Of a DNA stretch of 6,620 bases, positions 1 to 5,145 are shown in pieces. The notes below the pieces were generated by a model. The model had not been told where the DNA came from. It did not search any database and saw only the letters and a program-made list of their open reading frames with translations. Numbering within the stretch: position 1 is the stretch's first letter; every line of letters starts with the position of its first letter. Source of the DNA: Micavibrio sp. (GTDB taxonomy: Bacteria > Pseudomonadota > Alphaproteobacteria > Micavibrionales > Micavibrionaceae); the NCBI GenBank assembly GCA_027066695.1, contig JAMONE010000213.1, positions 1-6,620 of the forward strand, in the 5' to 3' direction. A program made the position numbers and the translations under genes.

Positions 1-1
1 T

Positions 2-253
2 TTGAAAACTTTAATCCCGCGCCAAATGTTTAAAATAGCAATACAAGCGGCAATTGGCGGCAAAATAATCGCACGCGAGAATGTCTCGGCTATGCGTAAG
101 GATGTAACGGCTAAATGCTATGGCGGAGATATAACGCGCAAGAAAAAGCTGCTGGAAAAGCAGAAAAAAGGTAAAGCCAAAATGCGCCAATACGGCAATG
201 TCAATATCCCGCAGAGTGCCTTTATTGCCGCGCTTAAGATGGGTGATGATTAG
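2..253 (+). CDS. lepA: Elongation factor 4 (LepA), C-terminal end only
   Basis: Partial gene, cut by the left edge; the frame is open from base 2 and the first codon seen (ttg) is an internal Leu rather than a start. The 83 residues match the LepA-specific C-terminal domain: LIPRQMFKIAIQAAIG, then IIARE, AMRKDV, AKCYGGDITRKKKLLEKQK, and a final IPQSAFIAAL. LepA is a ribosome-binding GTPase of about 600 residues related to EF-G, and this basic tail contacts the ribosome. The GTPase domains lie outside the window. The end IPQ-x-AF-x-A-x-L is normal for the family, so the gene is not truncated at its 3' end. It ends 10 bases before the stop of a small ORF on the opposite strand, and no obvious terminator follows it directly. 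The family assignment is very secure. Confidence 0.97.
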   Translation: MKTLIPRQMFKIAIQAAIGGKIIARENVSAMRKDVTAKCYGGDITRKKKLLEKQKKGKAKMRQYGNVNIPQSAFIAALKMGDD

Positions 254-263
254 GTGAATTACA

Positions 264-377
264 CTATGTTATGGTTGAGGTAGCAGCATCATTACCGTAG
301 TATTTATCCCAAATATCATTGACTACATCACCCACATACTCTTTAAGTGCCCTGTTAGGAAACATATTTCTGTACAT
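264..377 (-). CDS. Small ORF, 37 residues, unknown function
   Basis: A short reading frame with a good translation start: ATG at 377-375, preceded by AAAAGGTGAT, which gives an SD (AGGTGA) at normal spacing. It ends in TAG at 266-264. The peptide starts MYRNMFPNRALKEYVGDVV and continues with NDIWDKYYGNDAA; it is mixed in composition, with no signal peptide or membrane segment. A TTGACA hexamer lies upstream on this strand (447-442), but no convincing -10 box is found at the right distance. It converges on lepA with a 10-base gap. No family is recognised. The SD and non-repetitive composition favour a real small protein, or the conserved start of a decayed gene; at this length chance cannot be excluded. 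Confidence 0.45.
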   Translation of the reverse strand: MYRNMFPNRALKEYVGDVVNDIWDKYYGNDAATSTIT

Positions 378-484
378 ATCTATCACCTTTTAAATTATTT
401 TAATTATTAATGTACTGACACTACCACATGAAAATAAAATATGTCAATAAACCGTAAGGAAGCGTAAATTTTACAAACTACAAA

Positions 485-525
485 GCGAGACAAAGATTAC
501 GGTAGTTATAGTTATCTTTGAACGC
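485..525. repeat. Imperfect hairpin
   Basis: CAAAGAT (491-497) is the exact reverse complement of ATCTTTG (514-520). The pairing continues inwards, after one T/T mismatch, with AC/GT, and outwards, after a small internal loop, with GCG (485-487) and CGC (523-525). That gives about 12 base pairs around a 10-base loop. No T-run follows on either strand, so it does not look like a simple terminator. It could be an RNA structure or a small dispersed repeat. Confidence 0.45.
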
Positions 526-590
526 TCTGTTTATCCCTATAGTTATTGTCAATTCAATACTATATTTCATAAATTTTGCGCGAATCAAAG

Positions 591-615
591 CCGCTGCCTT
601 GGTAAGGGGCAGCGG
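591..615. terminator. Strong GC-rich hairpin, possible terminator
   Basis: CCGCTGCC (591-598) pairs perfectly with GGCAGCGG (608-615) across a 9-base loop, the most GC-rich stem in an otherwise AT-rich gap. On the minus strand it is followed by CTTTGATT, a weak T-rich tail; on the plus strand no T-run follows. It could end minus-strand transcripts from the unknown gene pair, or plus-strand read-through from lepA in a factor-dependent way. The stem is clear; the terminator role is an inference. Confidence 0.4.
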
Positions 616-654
616 TATGAATATAAGTTAAGTAAGCGTAATTGGATGTTATGA

Positions 655-707
655 GGAAAAAGTAAAATCTTTTTAGATTTAACCTCTTCAGCTTTTTGTG
701 TGAGGTT
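655..707 (-). terminator. Possible terminator / alternative stems downstream of the unknown gene pair
   Basis: AAATCT (665-670) and AGATTT (675-680) form a 6-bp stem with a 4-base loop. Read on the minus strand it is followed by TACTTTTT, a T-rich tail. A second stem pairs AACCTC (681-686) with GAGGTT (702-707). The first stem could also be enclosed by GAGG (653-656) pairing with the same CCTC, so the two foldings exclude each other. The site lies about 90 to 140 bases beyond the stop of the minus-strand gene at 793 and could end that transcript. The stems are weak. Confidence 0.35.
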
Positions 708-792
708 CTCAAATCATCTATTTATATTATCAAATTAAAATGTGTCAGAAAAAAGGAGATATAATGCTATTTTAAAGAAGTTTTTATTGTTG

Positions 793-1683
793 TTACTTCA
801 TATTGTCTTGCGCAAGTTTTTCTGATGCCGCTATTATAGTATCAAAGTCAGGGCGTTCAGGGCGATAGCGCACATCATATCTATTTTCCATGCTGTTTAT
901 TTGTGCGTATAGTTTGTTAACTCGCTCTTTAGCTTTTTGAGTTTGTCTATATTCTGCGGAGTATTTTTCGATTGTCCCATTGTTTATTTTTTCATTATTT
1001 GCGCCGATTATAAATGAAAGATGCGCGCCTTCTAAAAAATCCGATGTTGAGCTTAATCCTTGTGAAATACTTAGTTTTTGCCCAATTGTTTTAGGTTTTA
1101 AAGCGTAATTAAATGTTGCAGTGCCCATTGCTCCCCTTAGAATCATGGAACATCGCCCTTCATATTCATTTAATACTGCGACAAGGGCAATATTTCCATT
1201 ATATGAAATGTTAATATCTTTACCAGCTTTGGCAAAAGAATCTTCAGCTATTTTAATTGATGCCTCATAATTTCCATTATTAAGCACATCACATTTTTCA
1301 ATAACATCAAAAAACTGGTGGTAATCATTTTGGGAAAATATGGTATTTCCTTTGTGGTATACGGCCACCCATCCGCCATTATTATATTTACGCTCGTAAG
1401 AGTTAATGCAATGTTGCCATAACTCATCCCACTTGATTTTTACAGACCGATTTAATAATGGGCCATGTCTCTCATAGTTATTAATTATGTTAGATACCAT
1501 GCGTATGCAGCTATGCATATTATGTGTGCGAACTACATATGTTTCTTCTGCTATTTCACCAGTTTGCAGAGTAATGGACATGCGCGTGCTAGGACAGGAA
1601 AGGTCAAGGCGCTTACCGTTGCTATCTGCATTACTTTCGTTAATTATAAATTTTTCACGCAGTAGTGAGGTATCAATATCCAT
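793..1683 (-). CDS. Hypothetical protein, 296 residues (second of an unknown gene pair)
   Basis: No family recognised. The protein looks soluble: no signal peptide and no membrane segment. Residues 36-200 alternate short hydrophobic stretches with polar loops (for example GGWVAVYH near 103-110 and ISYNGNIALVAVL near 159-171), suggesting a mixed alpha/beta fold. Residues about 230-268 are polar and helix-like (EKYSAEYRQTQKAKERVNKL), possibly a short coiled coil, followed by a charged RYRPERPDFD segment. ATG at 1683 is the only plausible start: an in-frame TGA lies just upstream and the next Met is residue 35. Its SD (GAGG) sits only one base from the ATG, which is unusually close, so it probably relies on translational coupling with the gene ending 17 bases upstream. 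The length and steady composition argue for a real gene. Probably lineage-restricted. Confidence 0.8.
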   Translation of the reverse strand: MDIDTSLLREKFIINESNADSNGKRLDLSCPSTRMSITLQTGEIAEETYVVRTHNMHSCIRMVSNIINNYERHGPLLNRSVKIKWDELWQHCINSYERKYNNGGWVAVYHKGNTIFSQNDYHQFFDVIEKCDVLNNGNYEASIKIAEDSFAKAGKDINISYNGNIALVAVLNEYEGRCSMILRGAMGTATFNYALKPKTIGQKLSISQGLSSTSDFLEGAHLSFIIGANNEKINNGTIEKYSAEYRQTQKAKERVNKLYAQINSMENRYDVRYRPERPDFDTIIAASEKLAQDNMK

Positions 1684-1700
1684 GCCTCATAGTAACATAA

Positions 1701-2252
1701 TTATGCAGCAAGACGAGTATTTGTTTGCTCGTAATGTTGTGGTGCGCTGTCAAGCATATCTAGCTGTTTTGCGTAATAAGCAAGATTATGTTCGATCTTC
1801 ATGCGCCTTGGAAGGTCATTCATGAAATTTTGCATCTCATTATTTATTGAACTTCGCATGTTGAAACTACTTGAAATAGGGTTGTTTGCAAGGCGGGCAA
1901 GTGTTCCTTGTCCGTGAGATGCTTTCTTTTGGTTGCTTCCCTCTACATCTGTAATATATTCGCTATAGCATTCCATAGCGGCTGTTGCGTCAAATTCTTG
2001 TGTCCAGCTTCCTACACTTTCAGATATAGCCTCGGAAAATGCGCTTCCAAGAGCGCCTTCTATCAGCATAGAACCAAGCATACCATCATTGTCGCTGGCT
2101 ACTTTGAAATTATGATTGCTTTTGATAAAAAGAGGACCTTTATTATTAGGCTGATCAGGATGTGGAGCAAGTTTTTGTAAATCTTGCATTAAGCCTGTTA
2201 TGCTGCTCATAACTGCTTGTCTTGCTCTGTCTTGATTAATTGCGTAATTCAT
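1701..2252 (-). CDS. Hypothetical protein, 183 residues (first of an unknown gene pair)
   Basis: No family recognised. The start is well supported: ATG at 2252-2250, preceded by AAAGGGGAG at good spacing. The protein appears soluble. Residues 1-30 form a likely amphipathic helix (RARQAVMSSITGLMQDLQKL). Residues about 57-82 are rich in Gly, Ala and Ser (GMLGSMLIEGALGSAFSEAI) and may form a packing helix, though too polar for a clear membrane span. The C-terminal third (about 135-172) is helical and charged, containing NDLPRRMKIEHNLAYYAKQL. There is no signal peptide and the only Cys is near residue 95. It lies 17 bases before the next minus-strand gene, so the two are probably co-transcribed and may work together. 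Its start codon lies in a 9-bp inverted repeat described separately. Confidence 0.78.
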   Translation of the reverse strand: MNYAINQDRARQAVMSSITGLMQDLQKLAPHPDQPNNKGPLFIKSNHNFKVASDNDGMLGSMLIEGALGSAFSEAISESVGSWTQEFDATAAMECYSEYITDVEGSNQKKASHGQGTLARLANNPISSSFNMRSSINNEMQNFMNDLPRRMKIEHNLAYYAKQLDMLDSAPQHYEQTNTRLAA

Positions 2253-2283
2253 AGTATCTCCCCTTTGTTAGGTTGATACTATG
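2250..2283 (-). promoter_or_regulatory. Inverted repeat that encloses the SD and contains the start codon
   Basis: On the minus strand CATAGTATC (2283-2275 read as complement) and GATACTATG (2258-2250) form a perfect 9-bp inverted repeat with a 16-base loop. The loop plus the stem foot carry the SD (AAGGGGAG), and the last three bases of the second arm are the ATG start codon of the 183-residue protein. In mRNA this hairpin would hide the start codon and present the SD in the loop, a layout seen in translational control elements. Read as DNA it could instead be an operator for a dimeric regulator. No promoter near it is good enough to decide. Confidence 0.5.
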
Positions 2284-2343
2284 TGAGACAAGTAAACGTG
2301 AGTTTAATTATTGATAAAATTCGAAGTAATTCTTACTTTTACT

Positions 2344-2559
2344 TTAATCTATATTTGAATAAAATTCATATAAAATTTTATATATTGGTGCGTTAAAATA
2401 GATAATCAACCCTAACACCTCGCCATTGCATGCTTTAATCCATAGAATCACGCGGATTTCACGGATAAACCATGCAATGATGATTTTGTTATGTTTTTCA
2501 AGTAAAATATATATAGTAACTTGAATTAAGAATATGACACCACTTGTCATCTCAAACAC
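2344..2559 (-). CDS. Doubtful small hydrophobic ORF, 71 residues
   Basis: An open frame from a GTG (2559-2557), or from the ATG three codons later, with no recognisable SD for either. The product would have a hydrophobic segment at residues 7-20 (SGVIFLIQVTIYILL) and two further Ile/Leu/Trp-rich stretches up to about residue 62, so it would be a small membrane protein. The first 19 codons lie inside the left arm of the palindromic element at 2503-2668. The hydrophobicity could simply come from AT-rich DNA. It is either a spurious frame, a small membrane gene into which the element has inserted, or a remnant. Low confidence. Confidence 0.22.
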   Translation of the reverse strand: MFEMTSGVIFLIQVTIYILLEKHNKIIIAWFIREIRVILWIKACNGEVLGLIIYFNAPIYKILYEFYSNID

Positions 2560-2668
2560 GTTAGTGAAGAGATCTAAAATGTTGCAACGGGCTAAGATTT
2601 ATCCTCTTGCTATGCAATCGTTCGAAATGACACTGTGTGATTTTTAATTCGAGTTACTATATATTTTA
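2503..2668. repeat. Long imperfect palindrome, MITE-like or palindromic element
   Basis: Bases 2503-2532 and the reverse complement of 2641-2668 match almost throughout: both read TAAAATATAT, then AGTAACT(T/C)GAATTAA(G/A)AA, with a 2-base indel. Similarity continues inwards, with gaps, through TGTCAT(C/T)TC(A/G)AAC and AAGAG towards a centre near GTTGCAAC (2581-2588). The unit is about 166 bp, cannot code for a transposase, and stops at TA on both sides, with no similarity outside. This is the form expected of a non-autonomous miniature inverted-repeat element of the TA-targeting IS630/Tc1 type, or of Rickettsia-type palindromic elements. As RNA it would form a long hairpin. A single copy in this window cannot prove mobility. 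Confidence 0.55.
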
Positions 2669-2723
2669 TACACCCTCTCTCGTCTCTGCGATTTGGGTAT
2701 CTTATATTGTTTAACAAGCAATA

Positions 2724-3395
2724 TTAATTGAACATAGAATCGATATCACCTTGAGAAGCATCTCCGCTTGTATCATCTTCATCGAATAATGAATCTATAT
2801 CATCTTGTCCAGCAGCATCATGAATTTTTTCTTCTATAAGGCTTTCATCTGGTTTAACATCAATACCAAGTTTTTCGAACGTAGCACTAAGCTTAGATTC
2901 TATACTGTGAAGGCTATCTAAGGTGTTACGTATCCGTTGCCCTGCAAGGTCTTGGAAGGTGCAAGCCATAAGAATAGCCTGAATATCATTTCCTATGCTT
3001 TCTCGTACTTTATCCCTAGTTTTTTTGTCGCTCCAGTCTTTATCATCTGCAATTTGTTCTGCAATGCTATCTGCTGCATCTAAAATATTATTAGCGGCCT
3101 TTTCTGTATCTTCAATAACAGCCTCAAGCTCTACCCCTGTATTTGCCGCAGTGCTACCTGTTCCTTGGTAATTAATAGCACCCAACACTTCAAGTATTTC
3201 AGAAAAGCGATTTGTGACGCTTTCCTCGGCCATATCAGCTTGTTGCGCAGAGGCATTAATCTCCATTGAAAGCTCATCAAAGCGCCTTGCTATAAAAGTT
3301 TCTAACACACTAAGCTGCGAATTAACCTTATCAGCCGTTTTGTACATATCTTCTTGCTCTGGTGTTAAGACGCTGTTTTTAAGATGCTCTGACAT
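2724..3395 (-). CDS. cheZ: CheZ-like chemotaxis phosphatase (dephosphorylates CheY-P)
   Basis: CheZ proteins speed the hydrolysis of phospho-CheY and so reset the flagellar switch in the cytoplasm. This 223-residue protein has the expected plan: a long helical N-terminal part (about 15-70), a helix hairpin (about 88-175) and an acidic flexible tail. The active-site helix reads ILMACTFQDLAGQRIRNTL at 141-159; D149 and Q153 of DLAGQ match the catalytic Asp and Gln of Escherichia coli CheZ (DLTGQ). The tail ends with two related motifs, GQDDIDSLFD (196-205) and SQGDIDSMF (214-222), in the place of the CheY-binding C-terminal peptide. ATG at 3395 has the SD AAGGAT at good spacing. It lies 103 bases downstream of the DUF3137 gene on the same strand. 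No cheA, cheY or flagellar gene is in the window, so it is an orphan locally. Length is close to E. coli CheZ (214). Confidence 0.88.
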   Translation of the reverse strand: MSEHLKNSVLTPEQEDMYKTADKVNSQLSVLETFIARRFDELSMEINASAQQADMAEESVTNRFSEILEVLGAINYQGTGSTAANTGVELEAVIEDTEKAANNILDAADSIAEQIADDKDWSDKKTRDKVRESIGNDIQAILMACTFQDLAGQRIRNTLDSLHSIESKLSATFEKLGIDVKPDESLIEEKIHDAAGQDDIDSLFDEDDTSGDASQGDIDSMFN

Positions 3396-3498
3396 TATTT
3401 ATCCTTGTACATTAATGCTTACTACTTATTGAACAGTAACAACATAATATTAATAAAATATTTCTAATATTAAATATAAAATTTGTCTTAGGTTATAA

Positions 3499-4491
3499 TC
3501 AAGTAGATTTTATCGGTTTATACAAATCGAATACATCGATAATCTCTAATAATTGCTCAATTTCTTTTTTGCATTGCATTGCCTGTGCCTTTGTTTTAAC
3601 AGGAACAAACAGGTTTGAGGCCTCGAACATATCATTTGAATTAGGTATCATCATAAAGACATATTTTTTACCAAATAATACAGCTGTAAGCGGCGCATCA
3701 TCAAAAACTTCCGCGGCTTCCGACAGCTCTTTTAACAGTCTATCTCCAATTACAAGCTCCGCGCTGTCTGGCTTTGTTGAATAAATTTGGAACTTATCCC
3801 ACTCAGGATTAGATACACTGATATGCACCTCTTTCATTGTTTTCCAGCGAGTCTTGGAATAAGCCTTTACCATTTTATGATTTGCAGTGATAATTGTGTG
3901 TCCATCAATTACATCTTGCGGTGTTTCTAGCAGCACAAAAATACCATCAAATATAGGTTCATCTTTTTTAGTTTTTGTGTAAAGCCGTGCTTCTGAAAAA
4001 ACAACTTTCACACCCTTGTATGTACCCATAAAACAATCTTCCGCAACATATTTATCATGAGCAGGAATCACTGCGAGTTTTTCAATTATTTTTGAACTAA
4101 CACCGCGCTGCGGATAGAAGCTTAACCCGTTTAATGTATTGGCCAATTTGGGCATAAATATAGTTTTATGTTCTTTTTTATATCTTTTTAATGGTGCTCC
4201 CGCCCAAATATTAAAAAATATTATAGGTATGATAGGTATGATAATAGACATTACAGCTGGGCCTAGCACTGCCTTCACAAGGAAAAACCAGCCAAAACCT
4301 ACCGCGCCTATAATGGCGAAGAAAATATTTAGGTTTAATGCAATAAACCCACGGGCGCGATGCTGCTTCATTCGTTTTAGCCGCATATTTTCTGATTCGT
4401 CAATTAACGTTGCGATATTGTCGTTAAAGCGTTTGTTATCTACACGGTTTAAATCGCTACTGTTATTCATTAATGTTTCTTTATTTTTCAT
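3499..4491 (-). CDS. DUF3137 family membrane protein
   Basis: A 330-residue protein. After a charged, basic N-terminal segment (to about residue 47) there are two adjacent membrane helices: about 48-72 (IALNLNIFFAIIGAVGFGWF) and about 76-96 (GPAVMSIIIPIIPIIFFNIW), followed by a basic stop (KRYKKEHK) and a cytoplasmic domain. That domain has the pattern of DUF3137: YPQRG near 126-130, then HDKYVAEDCFMGTYKGVKVVFSEARL (in pieces, 145-170), an I-F-DGIFVLLE strand near 180-189, and a second half with NPEWDKFQIYS near 228-238. The family's function is unknown. ATG at 4491 and a second in-frame ATG at 4470 are both possible; neither has a strong SD (AGAAG for the first, AAAGAAA for the second). The downstream neighbour is cheZ, 103 bases away, so co-transcription is possible but not shown. 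Confidence 0.8.
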   Translation of the reverse strand: MKNKETLMNNSSDLNRVDNKRFNDNIATLIDESENMRLKRMKQHRARGFIALNLNIFFAIIGAVGFGWFFLVKAVLGPAVMSIIIPIIPIIFFNIWAGAPLKRYKKEHKTIFMPKLANTLNGLSFYPQRGVSSKIIEKLAVIPAHDKYVAEDCFMGTYKGVKVVFSEARLYTKTKKDEPIFDGIFVLLETPQDVIDGHTIITANHKMVKAYSKTRWKTMKEVHISVSNPEWDKFQIYSTKPDSAELVIGDRLLKELSEAAEVFDDAPLTAVLFGKKYVFMMIPNSNDMFEASNLFVPVKTKAQAMQCKKEIEQLLEIIDVFDLYKPIKST

Positions 4492-4753
4492 GCTTCTATC
4501 TAACCAGTTGATTATTAATAGTGCAAGAATTTTAACAATATTATTTAGGGTCAGGACCTATTAATTCCACTGTATTCTTAGTGAAAATAAATTGAGTATG
4601 AATCATTCACTTTACATGATGTTTATGAAATAACCGCAAAGCTATAGAGGCTTGTTTGTATTATTATGGCATATTCAAATATAGTGTGATTTTAGCATTG
4701 CATTATAAACGAGCTAAGCATATAACCCCCATGTCCCTGATCGCTGATCCTCC

Positions 4754-4789
4754 CCCCACATAACATTTTAGCGGTTGGGGCTTCTTTTT
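4754..4789 (+). terminator. Possible rho-independent terminator
   Basis: CCCCAC (4754-4759) can pair with GT(T)GGGG (4774-4780) with one bulged T, across a 14-base loop, followed at once by CTTCTTTTT (4781-4789). The order stem then T-run points to the plus strand. No annotated plus-strand gene lies upstream within 4 kb, so if real it would end an unannotated RNA or block read-through into the DUF2892 gene. The same GGGG can alternatively pair with CCCC at 4790-4793. Confidence 0.3.
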
Positions 4790-4808
4790 CCCCATTATAT
4801 TTATATAA

Positions 4809-4836
4809 CTTACATTGCACTTATGTAGAATATAGT
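4809..4836 (+). promoter_or_regulatory. Candidate sigma-70 promoter of the DUF2892 gene
   Basis: CTTACA (4809-4814, 4 of 6 to TTGACA) and TATAGT (4831-4836, 5 of 6 to TATAAT) are 16 bases apart. Transcription would start near 4843 and leave a short leader that contains the SD (TGAGGA, 4858-4863). An alternative is TTGCAC (4815-4820) with TATGAT (4841-4846), but its 20-base spacer is too long. A reasonable guess in AT-rich DNA, no more. Confidence 0.35.
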
Positions 4837-4870
4837 TTTATATGATTTAAAAACAATTGAGGATTAAAAA

Positions 4871-5140
4871 ATGAAAAAGAATATCGGATGTATGGATCGC
4901 ACACTACGCTTCATCGCTGCTTTGGCTTTATTTAGCTTGTATTTTATTTTTGATAGTGATCTTCGCTATCTTGCATTTATTGGATTCGTGCCGCTTATAA
5001 CAGCAATGCTAAGCATTTGCCCTGCCTACTGTATTATTGGTGTTAACACATGCACAAGCGGAGAAAGCAAAAGCTCGGAAAAAAATAGCGATGATTCATG
5101 CTGCGGCGGCTGTGGTAGTGTTGATAAATCTGAAGATTAA
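4871..5140 (+). CDS. DUF2892 (YgaP-type membrane domain) small inner-membrane protein
   Basis: An 89-residue protein with the DUF2892 signature: MKKNIGCMDR-x-LR at the N-terminus, two short membrane helices at about 12-27 and 31-48, and CPAYCIIGVNTC at 50-61. In other proteins this domain forms a helical hairpin membrane anchor, alone or fused to a rhodanese domain as in E. coli YgaP; its precise role is not known. Here it stands alone, with a hydrophilic tail (62-89) rich in Ser, Asp and Lys that holds a CCGGC cluster at 77-81. With C50, C54 and C61 this gives several possible metal or thiol sites. ATG at 4871 has the SD TGAGGA about 7 bases away. It ends 5 bases before the stop of the convergent acyltransferase gene, leaving no room for a terminator between them. 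Confidence 0.87.
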   Translation: MKKNIGCMDRTLRFIAALALFSLYFIFDSDLRYLAFIGFVPLITAMLSICPAYCIIGVNTCTSGESKSSEKNSDDSCCGGCGSVDKSED

Positions 5141-5145
5141 GCACT

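Larger units (their letters stand above)
254..792. other. Intergenic region with hairpins, between lepA and the unknown gene pair
   Basis: This gap of 539 bases holds one plausible small gene (264-377, minus strand) and several inverted repeats listed separately: 485-525, 591-615 and 655-707. No tRNA, known small RNA or transposase remnant was recognised. At 754-775 there is an SD-like AAGGAG followed by ATG-CTA-TTT-TAA, an apparently good start that stops after three codons. The rest is AT-rich sequence without longer frames. Genes on both sides end into the gap, so it collects transcript ends and may hold terminators. Confidence 0.6.
2253..2723. other. Intergenic region between the unknown gene pair and the CheZ-like gene
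   Basis: This AT-rich gap of 471 bases contains the inverted repeat at 2250-2283, a doubtful hydrophobic minus-strand frame (2344-2559), a long imperfect palindrome (2503-2668), and a short AT-rich hairpin next to the CheZ-like stop (ATATTG at 2704-2709 against CAATAT at 2719-2724). No RNA gene was recognised. The promoter of the unknown gene pair should lie at about 2285-2400 on the minus strand, but no clear -35/-10 pair was found. Confidence 0.55.
4492..4870. other. Intergenic region between the divergent DUF3137 and DUF2892 genes
   Basis: This gap of 379 bases must contain the promoters of two divergent genes. Visible features are GGGTCAGGACC at 4548-4558 (GGTC/GACC dyad), a 6-bp inverted repeat AGTGAA/TTCACT around 4580-4612, a C-rich stretch with a terminator-like end at 4752-4789, and a probable promoter for the DUF2892 gene. 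Short frames such as a 10-codon one starting at 4731 lack an SD. No known small RNA was recognised, though a plus-strand RNA ending at 4789 is possible. Confidence 0.5.

Noticed and set aside
760..765. Exact TATAAT hexamer
   Set aside because: No -35-like sequence lies 16-18 bases upstream, and the hexamer overlaps an SD and ATG; in AT-rich DNA such matches are common.
1465..1825. Plus-strand frames of 66 and 112 codons opposite the 296-residue gene
   Set aside because: They are antisense to the end of one and start of the other unknown gene, lack SDs, and have Cys- and Ser-rich composition typical of shadow frames.
2704..2724. AT-rich hairpin at the end of the cheZ-like gene as a terminator
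   Set aside because: The stem is almost all A/T with a 3-base loop and no T-run follows on the minus strand; it is too weak to call a terminator.
3396..3498. Promoter or structured element between the DUF3137 and cheZ-like genes
   Set aside because: The region is nearly all A/T, with TAATATTA repeated, so many weak -10 matches appear and none has a convincing -35.
4139..4564. Plus-strand frame of 141 codons with hydrophobic segments
   Set aside because: It is the antisense of the DUF3137 membrane helices; the hydrophobicity mirrors the coding strand, and the minus-strand protein has a recognisable family.
4699..4791. Minus-strand frame of 30 codons (starts MGKKKPQPLK)
   Set aside because: It has no SD and overlaps the C-rich terminator-like sequence; nothing suggests it is translated.
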